Origin: Pseudomonas mosselii
GTDB lineage: Bacteria; Pseudomonadota; Gammaproteobacteria; Pseudomonadales; Pseudomonadaceae
Assembly: GCF_019823065.1 (NCBI RefSeq)
Contig: NZ_CP081966.1
Location: forward strand, 5,983,501-6,047,500
Direction: 5' to 3'
Length of the DNA stretch: 64,000 bases
Position 1 is the first letter of the stretch. Every line of letters starts with the position of its first letter. Shown piece by piece: positions 1 to 8,264 of the stretch. The position numbers and the translations under genes were made by a program. The notes beneath the pieces are model-generated. The model worked only from the letters and a program-made list of their open reading frames with translations. It was not told where the DNA came from and did no database searches.

Positions 1-1313
1 GCCAGGTTCAGGCCGGGGAACTCGCCGGCGACGTAGAAGGCGAAACCACCGGAATGCTGCAGCTGCTTCCAGTGTTCGCTGCCTCGGTCGAGCTCGAAAT
101 AGGTGGAGCCGGCATGGAACGGAATCTGCCGTGGCGCCACCGGCAGCGGCAACAGGCCGATGCCCGGCAACTGCAGGTTGACCAGGTCGCGGATGTGCTC
201 CACCGCGCCGATCTTGCTTTGCTGGCCGAAGCGGCTGCGCAGGGTCTCGCTGGGCACATCGGCGCGCACTACCAGGACGAAGCTGGCGCTGTCGAGCAGG
301 CTGCGGTCGGCCAGCATGCCGACATGGATGCCGTAGGCCTTCTCGACCAGCGGGATGGCCACGGCCTTGCTGTCGATCAGCATCGACAGGGCCTCGCGCA
401 GGGCGGCCAGCACGGGTGCAAAGGTGGCCGCCAGGTCGTCGTGTTGATACACCGGGTATGCCTCGGGGCGACGACCTTCGCGGGTGAAGGTGGCGAACTC
501 GCCGGCCAGGGCCACCAGCTCGCTGTACAACCGCTCGGGGTGCAGCGGCGTCAGTTGGTTAAGGTGCTCGACCAGCGGTTGGGCGCGGTTGACCAGTTGC
601 AGCAGCATGAAATCGGCGATCTCCGAGGCACCGCCGTTGGCCGAGGCCACCACGCGCCCGGCCAGGGCCTCGCCGCGCTGGTGCAGCAGGCCGAGCAGCT
701 CGCCACGGAACCCCGACAGCAGGTTGCTGGCGGTTACGTCGAGCAGCGGCGGGATGTAGCCGTCATCCAGCACCAGGGCGCGGTCGGCGCGCTTTTCCCG
801 GATGCGCACCACACCCAACGCGGCATAGTCGCTCAGGCCGTCCTCGGCGCGCAGCAGGCGCAGGGCGCGGCTGCCCAGGGCCAACGGCGCGCGGTTCTCG
901 AACGGGGCGTTGTCGTCGCGGACCTCGCTGATACGGCTGACATAGCGCGCACCGTCAGGCGCTTCACCGTCGTCGACGGTATCGCGGGCACCGGCGCGCT
1001 TGAGCGGCAGGCCCAGGTAGATCACGCCATTGCGCAGGTCATCGGGTATCTCCAGCGGCGCGGGTGGCAGGTCGTCACGCGGGATGTCGAACGGCGTACC
1101 GTCCGGCAGCAGGCCACGGGCGCTGAGGATCGCCAGCTTACCCTGGGCCAGCAGGCCTTGGTCGACCAGCAGCTCGGAAAAGCCCCAGGCGGCGGCGTGG
1201 AGCGGCCGGCTGCGAGCATCGACGAAGTTCTCCAGGTAGCGGTCGTGTTGCTGGAAGTGCTGGGTGGTGATGAACATCCCTTCCGACCAGACCACGCGAT
1301 TGTTCCAGGACAT
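1..1313 (-). CDS. tssK: Type VI secretion baseplate subunit TssK (partial, C-terminus cut by window edge)
   Basis: TssK links the T6SS baseplate wedges (TssEFG) to the membrane complex (TssJLM). The protein starts at the ATG complementary to 1311-1313, with a good ribosome site (CGGAGA) just upstream. It opens MSWNNRVVWSEGMF followed by TQHFQQHDRYLE, the hallmark TssK N-terminus. About 437 codons are present and no stop appears before base 1. The family is about 440-450 residues, so only the last few residues are missing; the visible end (EFPGLNLA) matches the expected C-terminal region. It is the third gene of the leftward arm, 15 bp after tssJ. Genes tssL and tssM would be expected beyond the edge. 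I am confident of the family. Confidence 0.95.
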   Translation of the reverse strand, partial: MSWNNRVVWSEGMFITTQHFQQHDRYLENFVDARSRPLHAAAWGFSELLVDQGLLAQGKLAILSARGLLPDGTPFDIPRDDLPPAPLEIPDDLRNGVIYLGLPLKRAGARDTVDDGEAPDGARYVSRISEVRDDNAPFENRAPLALGSRALRLLRAEDGLSDYAALGVVRIREKRADRALVLDDGYIPPLLDVTASNLLSGFRGELLGLLHQRGEALAGRVVASANGGASEIADFMLLQLVNRAQPLVEHLNQLTPLHPERLYSELVALAGEFATFTREGRRPEAYPVYQHDDLAATFAPVLAALREALSMLIDSKAVAIPLVEKAYGIHVGMLADRSLLDSASFVLVVRADVPSETLRSRFGQQSKIGAVEHIRDLVNLQLPGIGLLPLPVAPRQIPFHAGSTYFELDRGSEHWKQLQHSGGFAFYVAGEFPGLNL

Positions 1314-1328
1314 GGGTTCTCCGATTGC

Positions 1329-1841
1329 CTAGCGGGCGGGCTCAGGTTGTGGGGTGGCCACGGCGCTGCGCACGGCGCGCACATCGAGGCTGATCTGATA
1401 GTCGCGGGGCGGAACCGGCAGCACGCTGCGCCACTGGGCCTGGTCAACCTCGCGGTAGCCGACCACCAGGCCGACCTGGCGCGTGGCCGGGTCGAGCGGA
1501 CGCTCAAGGCGCAGTTGCTCGCCCGGCTGGAGCAGGACCTCGTCCTGGTCGATCAGGTCGGCGGCCAGGGTCGCCTGGGCGCGTTCTGCCAATGCGAAAT
1601 AGTCGGCGCGGGCGAAGGCGGCGCTATTCTTCAACTCGTAGATGCGCACCCGCACCGGCGCGGGCGTGCCGCTGGCGCCGGGGTTGAGCCCGGCCGCGGC
1701 GCTGAAGTACAGGGTGATACCCGTGGCCGGCGGCGCCGCGTCGGTAACGGCGGGCTCGACCGGGCTGTCCTTGCTGCAGGCACTGAGCAGCACCATGGCC
1801 AGGGCTGCGATCAGTCTCGTTGCACTCATCCTCGTCCTCAT
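1329..1841 (-). CDS. tssJ: Type VI secretion lipoprotein TssJ
   Basis: TssJ is the outer-membrane lipoprotein that anchors the TssLM membrane complex. The 170-residue product starts MRTRMSATRL; a second ATG four codons in (1829) is also possible. A short signal peptide ends in the lipobox LLSAC. The mature part carries the TssJ pattern: a strand region reading 'LYFSAAAGLNPG', then 'VRIYELKNSAAFARADYFAL', then 'DEVLLQPGEQLRLERPLDP' and 'GLVVGYREVDQAQWRSVLPVP'. The open frame extends further upstream, but that extension overlaps tagH, so the internal ATG is preferred. It lies 37 bp after tagH and 15 bp before tssK, consistent with one transcript. Confidence 0.93.
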   Translation of the reverse strand: MRTRMSATRLIAALAMVLLSACSKDSPVEPAVTDAAPPATGITLYFSAAAGLNPGASGTPAPVRVRIYELKNSAAFARADYFALAERAQATLAADLIDQDEVLLQPGEQLRLERPLDPATRQVGLVVGYREVDQAQWRSVLPVPPRDYQISLDVRAVRSAVATPQPEPAR

Positions 1842-1878
1842 GACGTTCTGTGTTCTTCCTGTGCTCCGGGCGTTGGCC

Positions 1879-3249
1879 TCAGGAGCGTTGCATGCGTTGG
1901 CTATGGGCCTCGTAGGCGCGGCTGAACTCGCGGCCGAACAGGTCCTGGAAGTCGTCTTCGGTTTCCCGGGAAATCTGGCTATAGAGCTCGGTGAACTGCT
2001 GCCAGCAGTGGGCCTGGCGCGAGCCGCCGAACAGCTTGGCCAGCCCGGCGGCGGGCGCCAGGCGCTGCTCCAGGCGAGCGGGTTCGAAGCGTTTGAGCAA
2101 GTGCTTGATGGCCGCCTCGACACCCGCCATCACCGCCAGCTGGTGGGCGCGCAGGTCGTCGAAACTGTCGCGCACCGCCTGGTCCGGGGCCATGAACGCC
2201 TGGTTGCCCTCGCGCAGCAGCAACAGCAGCGCTTCGTCGGCGTTGGGGGCGAATTTCAGCGGGTTGTTGCGCACCGGGGCGATGGTGGTCTGCTGCATGC
2301 GGAACTCGCCCTTCAGGCTGCTGCGCGCGCGCAGCACATCGATCAGGCCTTCGACCATCAGGCGGTAGCTACGCCCGACCGCCTCCATCTGCGCGGCGGC
2401 ATCGGCCGCATCAATGCGCAGGTGCTCGATACCTGCGCCACGCAGGAAGGCCTGCAGCAACGCATCGCTGGCGTCAGCCGGGCCAGGCGCAGGTGCCGAC
2501 ACGGCAGTGGGCGGCGCAGGCGTGACGACCGGTGCCACCTGCGCTACCGGCTCTGGCAGGGGCGGCGCGATGACAGGCGCAGGCTGGGGAGCAACGGCGG
2601 GCGTTTCGTCGAGCAGGTTCCAGTCGTCGGGGATCATGCCCGGCGCGGCGGGCATGGCGGCCGGCACCGGCGCGGGCGGCGGCGCCACTGGCGTGGGCGG
2701 GCGAAAGTCATGCTGCTGGGCGGGGACATGATCCGGCTGGCTGGCCGGCGGCACGCTGGAAGGGCCGAGAAAGTCGAACAGGTCCGGCAGGGTGTCGTGG
2801 CTCGAGGCCCCCTGCAGAAACGCGGCCGGCGCGCCGACGATGGGCGCGCTCGGGGCGGCCGCCTGGTTGGCCATCAAGGCTTCGAAACTATGGGCCTGCG
2901 GCTGCCCGGCAACCGGGATCGACAGGCCGGCATCGATGCGCGCCTGGATCTCGTAATCGCCAATTCGAATAACTTCACCGTCCATCAACGGTTCGCTGTT
3001 ACCGCGACGCAGGCGAATACCGGCATGCACCAGTTCCACGCCGTTGGTGCTGTTATCGGTCAAGTAGTAGCGGCCGTCCTTGAACTGAATCACACAATGT
3101 TTCGAAGAAACTAGGCGTTCGGGATCGGGCAGTACCCAGTCATTATCCGCCGCACGACCTACGCTGATGGCACCGTTTTCCAGCAACTTCTCCGGGCATT
3201 GCCCAGGGGTTATCTTGTGATAACTGGTAATGGTCAGGCAAAGTGCCAT
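1879..3249 (-). CDS. tagH: FHA-domain T6SS regulatory protein TagH
   Basis: TagH (Fha family) is a forkhead-associated protein that reads threonine phosphorylation and promotes T6SS assembly in systems with PpkA/PppA-type control; those enzymes are not in this window. The 456-residue product starts MALCLTITSYHK after a strong GGAGGCG site; an upstream in-frame ATG adds 12 residues but lacks such a site. Residues about 20-100 form the FHA domain, with 'SVGRAADNDWVLPDP', 'SSKHCVIQFKDG' and 'DNSTNGVEL'. A long Pro/Ala-rich linker occupies about residues 165-270. The C-terminal TagH domain contains 'YRLMVEGLIDVLRARSSLKG' and 'NNPLKFAPNADEALLLLL'. It is the first gene of the leftward arm, facing tssA across a 397-bp divergent region. 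Confidence 0.92.
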   Translation of the reverse strand: MALCLTITSYHKITPGQCPEKLLENGAISVGRAADNDWVLPDPERLVSSKHCVIQFKDGRYYLTDNSTNGVELVHAGIRLRRGNSEPLMDGEVIRIGDYEIQARIDAGLSIPVAGQPQAHSFEALMANQAAAPSAPIVGAPAAFLQGASSHDTLPDLFDFLGPSSVPPASQPDHVPAQQHDFRPPTPVAPPPAPVPAAMPAAPGMIPDDWNLLDETPAVAPQPAPVIAPPLPEPVAQVAPVVTPAPPTAVSAPAPGPADASDALLQAFLRGAGIEHLRIDAADAAAQMEAVGRSYRLMVEGLIDVLRARSSLKGEFRMQQTTIAPVRNNPLKFAPNADEALLLLLREGNQAFMAPDQAVRDSFDDLRAHQLAVMAGVEAAIKHLLKRFEPARLEQRLAPAAGLAKLFGGSRQAHCWQQFTELYSQISRETEDDFQDLFGREFSRAYEAHSQRMQRS

Positions 3250-3646
3250 CACGCCTCCTTGCATATATATGAAACACTCACACATCCATTTGAGTGGATT
3301 CGCGAGCCCGACCCCGCTTTCCGGCTAAACCCTTGTAAATACTGGGCATCACACCGAAATTCGCTTCCCGGAAAGGTCGTATTAAACCCTATCGGCAAGG
3401 CACTTTGATGGCACCTGACCAATGGACACGACTACCTGCCAACTGGTTCACACTCACCCTTCGCGGCGCGTAGCTTACCTTGACAGCAATTTGGAAATAA
3501 ACCATAAATGCGCAACTTAAGAGTGCCAAAGTGATATCACTGTGATATCAACTTCGCATTCTTTGACAAGTTTGTGCGCCACTTCACATTTGCAACTTGT
3601 CGCGAACAAAGCCCTCACCAAGGGCCGATATGGAGATCGATTTCTG
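3250..3646. other. Divergent regulatory region between the two T6SS arms
   Basis: This 397-bp region separates tagH (left) from tssA (right), so promoters for both T6SS arms must lie here. It is clearly richer in A and T than the flanking genes. I see no convincing additional gene. The most distinctive content is a pair of gtgatatca copies at 3531-3550. I looked for a sigma-54 site (TGGCAC-N5-TTGCA) and found none that is convincing. Confidence 0.6.
3531..3551. promoter_or_regulatory. Tandem TGATATCA repeats, candidate operator
   Basis: The sequence gtgatatcac (3531-3540) is a perfect 10-bp palindrome, and gtgatatcaa follows at 3542-3551. The two copies are 11 bp apart, about one helical turn, which would place two bound dimers on the same DNA face. 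They sit about 96-116 bp upstream of the tssA start. A binding role is inferred from symmetry and position only. Confidence 0.35.
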
Positions 3647-4675
3647 GTGAACTCACCGCAGCTGCTCGCCGCTGTTTCCGCAGACTTCCCGTGCGGCGAC
3701 GACCTCGAATACGATGCCGATTTCCTGCAACTGGAACGTGATGCCCAGGGGCGCCCCGAGCGCGTGATGGGCGACGCCGTGCAGCCGGCCGAGCCGCCGC
3801 AGTGGCGTGACATCGAACAGGCCTGCACCGGCCTGCTGCAACGCAGCAAGGACCTGCGCATCACCCACTTCCTGGTTCAGGCCAACCTGGCCCTGCACGG
3901 CTTGCCGGGCCTGGCCGCGAGTCTTGAACTGATCCGCGACCTGCTGGGCGAATACTGGTTGCACCTGCACCCGCAACTGGATGCCGCCGACGACAACGAC
4001 CCCACCGTGCGCGTCAACGCCCTGGCCGGCCTCACCTGCGACACCAACATCGCCCTGCTGCGCGACGCCGTGCTTGTGCGTTCGCGCGCCTTCGGCCCGG
4101 TCACCCTGCGCGCCGCCCTGCATGCGGCAGGCGTGCAGCACTTCGCCAGTGAGCAGTTGAGCGCCGAGGAACTGGCCGCCGCCCTGCGCGACGCCGACTC
4201 CGAGCAGCTTGCGCAATGCCGCCAGGCCCTACAGCTGGCCCGCGAAGCCCTGGACACCATCGAGAGCCGGGTCAACGACCAGGTCGGTTCGGCCAGCGGC
4301 GTCGACCTATCCGCCCTGCGCCAGCCGCTGCGTCAGGTGCAGCAGGTGCTGGCCGACTACAGCCCGGAAGGCTCGGCGCCCGTCAGCGCGAGCCTGGACG
4401 AAGCGACAGCGCCCGGCGCCCATGACAACCCACAGCCCGTCGCCGCGCCACGCCCCGCAGCACGCCCCGGCGAGGTGAACAGCCGCGACGACGTGCTGCA
4501 GAGCCTCGAGCGCCTGCTCCAGTACTACGCCCGCCACGAGCCCTCCAGCCCGCTGCCGGTGCTGCTGCGCCGGGCGAAGAACCTGGTCAATGCCGACTTC
4601 GCGACCATCGTCCGCGACCTGATCCCCGATGGCATGTCGCAATTCGAGAACCTGCGTGGTCCGGAACACGACTGA
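3647..4675 (+). CDS. tssA: Type VI secretion protein TssA (ImpA family)
   Basis: TssA caps the baseplate and the growing sheath and helps start and steer tail polymerisation. I chose the GTG at 3647 because family members begin just before 'SPQLLAAVSADFPCGDDLEYDADFLQLE', and GGAG lies 11 bases upstream; the frame stays open back to an ATG at 3542, which would add 35 unconserved residues. The 342-residue product has the N-terminal ImpA domain (residues about 5-110, 'VQANLALHGLPGLAASLELI'), an Ala/Pro-rich middle, and a C-terminal segment 'LQSLERLLQYYARHEPSSP' with 'DLIPDGMSQFENL', typical of the short TssA type. It leads the rightward operon, 73 bp before tssB. Confidence 0.92.
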   Translation: MNSPQLLAAVSADFPCGDDLEYDADFLQLERDAQGRPERVMGDAVQPAEPPQWRDIEQACTGLLQRSKDLRITHFLVQANLALHGLPGLAASLELIRDLLGEYWLHLHPQLDAADDNDPTVRVNALAGLTCDTNIALLRDAVLVRSRAFGPVTLRAALHAAGVQHFASEQLSAEELAAALRDADSEQLAQCRQALQLAREALDTIESRVNDQVGSASGVDLSALRQPLRQVQQVLADYSPEGSAPVSASLDEATAPGAHDNPQPVAAPRPAARPGEVNSRDDVLQSLERLLQYYARHEPSSPLPVLLRRAKNLVNADFATIVRDLIPDGMSQFENLRGPEHD

Positions 4676-4748
4676 CGTCGTTCCGGCCGCCTAAACACCG
4701 ACGCCCGCAACAAGCAGAGCCGCCGTACCGGCGACCAGGAGGAACAAC

Positions 4749-5264
4749 GTGGCGAAAGACAGCTCCCAGAAATTCATCGCGCGCAACCGTGCGCCGCGGG
4801 TACAGATCGAATATGACGTCGAGCTGTACGGCGCCGAGAAGAAGGTCCAGCTGCCCTTCGTCATGGGCGTGCTCTCGGACCTCGCCGGCAAGCCCGCCGA
4901 GCCGCTGCCGGCCGTGGCCGACCGCAAGTTCCTGGAGATCGACGTCGACAACTTCGACTCGCGCCTGAAGGCCATGAAGCCCCGCGTGGCGTTCAATGTG
5001 CCCAACGAGCTGACCGGTGAAGGCAACCTGAGCCTGGACATCACCTTCGAGAGCATGGACGACTTCAGCCCCGCCGCCGTGGCACGCAAGGTCGATGCCC
5101 TGAACCAGCTGCTCGAGGCCCGCACCCAGCTGGCCAACCTGCTGACCTACATGGACGGCAAGACCGGCGCCGAGGACATCATCCTCAAGGCCATCAAGGA
5201 CCCGGCCCTGCTCCAGGCCCTGGCCAGCGCGCCGAAACCTGCCGACACCGAGCCGAAGGCCTGA
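4749..5264 (+). CDS. tssB: Type VI secretion contractile sheath small subunit TssB
   Basis: TssB (VipA) pairs with TssC to build the contractile sheath around the Hcp tube. The gene begins with GTG (read as Met) preceded by a strong AGGAGG. The 171-residue product opens with 'KFIARNRAPRVQIEYDVELY', then 'KKVQLPFVMGVLSDLAG', the canonical TssB signature, and contains 'DRKFLEIDVDNFDSRL' and 'LANLLTYMDGKTGAED'. The length is normal for the family. It is separated from tssC by only 11 bp, so the two sheath subunits are certainly co-transcribed and probably made in fixed ratio. Confidence 0.97.
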   Translation: MAKDSSQKFIARNRAPRVQIEYDVELYGAEKKVQLPFVMGVLSDLAGKPAEPLPAVADRKFLEIDVDNFDSRLKAMKPRVAFNVPNELTGEGNLSLDITFESMDDFSPAAVARKVDALNQLLEARTQLANLLTYMDGKTGAEDIILKAIKDPALLQALASAPKPADTEPKA

Positions 5265-5275
5265 GGAGACCGACC

Positions 5276-6769
5276 ATGAACGATCCGTTGCGCGACAGCC
5301 AGGCCCCCCAGGCGGCCACCCAGGACCCGAGCGAGTTCGCCAGCCTGCTGCTGCAGGAATTCAAGCCCAAGACCGAGCGGGCCAAGGAAGCCGTCGAGAG
5401 CGCCGTGCGCACCCTCGCCGAACAGGCCCTGGCGCAGACCAGCCTGGTGTCCAACGATGCCATCGGTTCGATCGAGCAGATCATCGCCGCCATCGACGCC
5501 AAGCTCACCGCCCAGGTCAACCAGATCATCCACCACGATGACTTCCAGAAGCTGGAAAGCGCCTGGCGCGGCTTGCACTATCTGGTCAACAACACCGAGA
5601 GCGACGAGCAGCTGAAGATCCGCGTGCTCAACATCTCGAAGAACGACCTGCACAAGACCCTGAAAAAATTCAAGGGCACCGCCTGGGACCAGAGCCCGAT
5701 CTTCAAGAAGCTCTACGAAGAGGAATACGGCCAGTTCGGTGGCGAACCCTACGGCTGCCTGGTGGGCGACTACTACTTCGACCAGTCGCCACCCGATGTC
5801 GAGCTACTGGGCGAGGTATCCAAAGTTTGCGCCTCGATGCACGCGCCATTCATCTCCGCCGCTTCGCCGACGGTGATGGGCATGGGCTCGTGGCAGGAGC
5901 TGTCCAACCCGCGCGACCTGACCAAGATCTTCACCACCCCGGAATACGCCGGCTGGCGTTCGCTGCGTGAATCGGAAGACTCGCGCTACATCGGCCTGAC
6001 CATGCCGCGCTTCCTGGCGCGCCTGCCCTACGGCGCCAAGACCGACCCGGTGGAAGCGTTCGCCTTCGAGGAAGACACCGACGGCGCCGACAGCAGCAAG
6101 TACACCTGGGCCAACGCCGCCTATGCCATGGCGGTGAACATCAACCGCTCGTTCAAGTACTACGGCTGGTGCTCGCGCATCCGCGGCGTGGAATCCGGCG
6201 GCGAAGTCGAAGGCCTGCCGGCGCACACCTTCCCCACCGACGACGGTGGCGTGGACATGAAGTGCCCGACCGAGATCGCCATCTCCGATCGCCGCGAGGC
6301 GGAGCTGGCCAAGAACGGCTTCATGCCGCTGCTGCACAAGAAGAATACCGACTTCGCCGCCTTCATCGGTGCGCAGTCGCTGCAGAAGCCGGCCGAATAC
6401 GACGACCCGGACGCCACCGCCAACGCCAACCTGGCCGCGCGCCTGCCGTACCTGTTCGCCACCTGCCGCTTCGCCCATTACCTGAAGTGCATCGTTCGCG
6501 ACAAGATCGGCTCGTTCAAGGAAAAGGACGAGATGCAGCGCTGGCTGCAGGACTGGATCCTCAACTACGTCGACGGCGACCCGGCGCACTCCACCGAGAC
6601 CACCAAGGCCCAGCACCCGCTGGCGGCCGCCGAAGTGGTGGTCGAGGAAGTCGAAGGCAACCCGGGTTACTACAACTCGCGCTTCTACCTGCGCCCGCAC
6701 TACCAGCTCGAAGGGCTGACCGTGTCGCTGCGCCTGGTGTCGAAGCTGCCTTCGGCCAAAGGGGCCTGA
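5276..6769 (+). CDS. tssC: Type VI secretion contractile sheath large subunit TssC
   Basis: TssC (VipB) is the large sheath subunit that contracts to drive the Hcp-VgrG spike out of the cell. The 497-residue product has the usual length. Recognisable stretches are 'FQKLESAWRGLHYLVNNTE', 'LGEVSKVCASMHAPFISAAS', 'LGRLPYG'-like 'LARLPYGAKTDPVEAFAFEE' and the C-terminal 'YNSRFYLRPHYQLEGLTVSL'. Its start ATG follows a GAGGAGACC-type site at about 5262-5270. A REP inverted repeat begins 2 bp after the stop codon, which could stop 3' decay of the tssABC message or lower read-through into hcp. Confidence 0.97.
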   Translation: MNDPLRDSQAPQAATQDPSEFASLLLQEFKPKTERAKEAVESAVRTLAEQALAQTSLVSNDAIGSIEQIIAAIDAKLTAQVNQIIHHDDFQKLESAWRGLHYLVNNTESDEQLKIRVLNISKNDLHKTLKKFKGTAWDQSPIFKKLYEEEYGQFGGEPYGCLVGDYYFDQSPPDVELLGEVSKVCASMHAPFISAASPTVMGMGSWQELSNPRDLTKIFTTPEYAGWRSLRESEDSRYIGLTMPRFLARLPYGAKTDPVEAFAFEEDTDGADSSKYTWANAAYAMAVNINRSFKYYGWCSRIRGVESGGEVEGLPAHTFPTDDGGVDMKCPTEIAISDRREAELAKNGFMPLLHKKNTDFAAFIGAQSLQKPAEYDDPDATANANLAARLPYLFATCRFAHYLKCIVRDKIGSFKEKDEMQRWLQDWILNYVDGDPAHSTETTKAQHPLAAAEVVVEEVEGNPGYYNSRFYLRPHYQLEGLTVSLRLVSKLPSAKGA

Positions 6770-6771
6770 TC

Positions 6772-6818
6772 ATCGCGGGCAAGCCCGCTCCCACAGTGGG
6801 AGTGGGCTTGCCCGCGAT
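6772..6818. repeat. REP inverted repeat between tssC and hcp
   Basis: Two 23-bp arms (6772-6794 and 6796-6818) form a hairpin with one mismatch; the core is 'gcgggcaagcccgctcccac'. It matches the other REP copies of this window, notably 53901-53969, and is the usual P. putida-type repetitive extragenic palindrome. Its place inside an operon suggests a role in mRNA stability, which is inference. Confidence 0.85.
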
Positions 6819-6861
6819 TAGCCACTACTACCGCTAACCGACGCGAAATCCCGAGGACATC

Positions 6862-7350
6862 ATGGCTGTAGATATTTTCATCAAGATCGGCGACATCAAG
6901 GGCGAGTCCCACGACAAGGCCCACAAGGACGAAATCGACGTCCTGAACTGGAGCTGGGGCATGTCCCAGTCCGGCAACATGCACATGGGCAGCGGCGGCG
7001 GTTCGGGCAAGGTCAACATCCAGGACCTGTCGATCACCAAGTACATCGACAAGTCCAGCCCCAACCTGATGGCCCACTGCTCCAGCGGCAAGCACATCGA
7101 CAAGGTCAAGCTGACCGTGCGCAAGGCCGGCGGTGAAAGCCAGGTCGAGTACCTGATCATCAACCTCGAAGAGGTGATCGTCAGCTCGCTGAGCACCGGC
7201 GGCTCGGGCAGCGACGACCGCCTGACCGAGAACGTGACCCTGAACTTCGCCAAGGTCACCGTCGACTATCAGCCGCAGAAGGCCGACGGCACCAAGGAAG
7301 GCGGCCCGATCAAGTACGGCTGGAACATCCGCTCCAACGTCAAGATCTGA
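6862..7350 (+). CDS. hcp: Type VI secretion tube protein Hcp (TssD)
   Basis: Hcp hexamers stack into the inner tube that is expelled with effectors. The 162-residue product begins MAVDIFIKIGDIKGES, then 'LNWSWGMSQSGNMHMG', 'SITKYIDKSSPNLMAHCSSG' and 'ITVDYQPQ'-like 'VTVDYQPQKADGT', all diagnostic of Hcp1. The ribosome site is GAGGAC, 7 bases upstream. The gene is flanked on both sides by hairpins (6772-6818 and 7361-7383), which could set it apart as an abundant, stable message. Hcp often carries small amidase effectors in its lumen, which fits the amidase gene immediately downstream. Confidence 0.97.
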   Translation: MAVDIFIKIGDIKGESHDKAHKDEIDVLNWSWGMSQSGNMHMGSGGGSGKVNIQDLSITKYIDKSSPNLMAHCSSGKHIDKVKLTVRKAGGESQVEYLIINLEEVIVSSLSTGGSGSDDRLTENVTLNFAKVTVDYQPQKADGTKEGGPIKYGWNIRSNVKI

Positions 7351-7360
7351 CCGACCGCGC

Positions 7361-7383
7361 CCGTGCCGCCCCAGGCGGCGCGG
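7361..7383 (+). terminator. GC-rich hairpin just after hcp (possible partial terminator)
   Basis: The arms ccgtgccgcc (7361-7370) and ggcggcgcgg (7374-7383) pair with one mismatch around a 3-nt loop, 10 bases after the hcp stop codon. There is no T-run, so it is better viewed as an attenuator or mRNA-stabilising hairpin than a complete terminator. The genes downstream appear to belong to the same operon. Confidence 0.45.
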
Positions 7384-7422
7384 GGGCTCTTCCCCACGCC
7401 TCACCCGCCCACGGTGAACATC

Positions 7423-7857
7423 ATGGCCAAGCCTTCTTTCATCAACTTGTGGAATGCCTATCCGAAGGTGTCCTCGCCCTGCGATGGACCGTGGGACAAT
7501 CAGTGCGCCATCCGCATGAGCATCGCGCTCAACGGCGAGATGAGCCTCAAGGTCAACAAATCGACTTATACCGAACCCAAGTGCGCCCATGGCCATGCCC
7601 GTGGCGCCGAATCCCTGGCCAACTGGCTGGAGCGCCAGCTGGGACGCCCGCAGCGCATCGGCGGCAGCGCCCAGGAGCGCGACAAGCTCAAAGCCAAGAC
7701 CGGGATCATCTTCTACAAGGACTGCTTCGCCCGCACCGGGCAAAGCCAGGAAAACCGCACGGGCGACCATATCGACCTGTGGAACCGCGGCCTGACCAAG
7801 GGCTTCTCCGATCAGAACTACCAGTCGAAACAGGTCTGGTTCTGGGAGCTGACATGA
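7423..7857 (+). CDS. tae4: Type VI amidase effector, Tae4 family
   Basis: Tae4 proteins are NlpC/P60-like amidases that cut the peptide stems of peptidoglycan in the periplasm of rival cells. The 144-residue product starts MAKPSFINLWNAYP. The catalytic Cys is expected at C28 in 'DNQCAIRMS' and the His at H116 in 'GDHIDLWN', both intact. An upstream in-frame ATG (7363) would add 20 residues that overlap a hairpin and look unconserved. The site upstream of 7423 is weak, which may keep toxin output low. The stop overlaps the next gene's start as ATGA, so effector and probable immunity protein are translationally coupled. The gene lies between hcp and tssE inside the structural operon. Confidence 0.9.
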   Translation: MAKPSFINLWNAYPKVSSPCDGPWDNQCAIRMSIALNGEMSLKVNKSTYTEPKCAHGHARGAESLANWLERQLGRPQRIGGSAQERDKLKAKTGIIFYKDCFARTGQSQENRTGDHIDLWNRGLTKGFSDQNYQSKQVWFWELT

Positions 7858-8264
7858 AGCGCGTGGCCCTGGTCGGTGCCTTGCTGCTGGCCCTGAGCGC
7901 CTGCGCCGACGCCGAACTGCTGAGCCAGGCGAACCTGGGCGGGCAGACCGTGAAGCTGACCGATAACGCCGGCCAGTGCGTGCTCGATCGCGGCGAACAA
8001 CGCCTGGCGCTGGACATGCCATGGCCCTGCGGCCTGAGCCCCGACCGCGCCGGCAAGGCCCGGGTCGAGCAGTTCGACGGCGTGCCGATCGTGCTGGTGA
8101 CCCACGTGCAACCCCACCCGACGCTCAAGGGCGAATGCCTGAAAACCTCGCGCGCCGTGCGCCTGACCCCGGCCGGCCTGGAAGCCTCAACGCCCACGCC
8201 GAGCGCGTCCTGCGACACCGGCTTCGAAGACCAGAAAATGTTCACAGGGATGTTCCAGTGGTAG
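7854..8264 (+). CDS. Probable periplasmic immunity lipoprotein for Tae4
   Basis: The 136-residue product starts [17 protein letters not shown], a lipoprotein signal with lipobox LSAC (C17). Four further Cys (in 'GQCVLD', 'PWPCGL', 'GECLKT' and 'SASCDT') could form two disulfides, as suits an exported protein. The start overlaps the tae4 stop as ATGA and has GGGAG inside tae4. Immunity proteins of amidase effectors act in the periplasm and are encoded directly downstream, which is the basis for this call. I do not recognise the Tai4 family pattern with certainty, so the family is left open. It overlaps the tssE start by a few bases. Confidence 0.7.
   Translation: MKRVALVGALLLALSACADAELLSQANLGGQTVKLTDNAGQCVLDRGEQRLALDMPWPCGLSPDRAGKARVEQFDGVPIVLVTHVQPHPTLKGECLKTSRAVRLTPAGLEASTPTPSASCDTGFEDQKMFTGMFQW

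Noticed and set aside
3250..3646. Sigma-54 promoter for the T6SS arms
   Set aside because: The stretch 'tggcacctgacc' resembles the first half of the consensus but lacks the GC/TTGC element at the right spacing.
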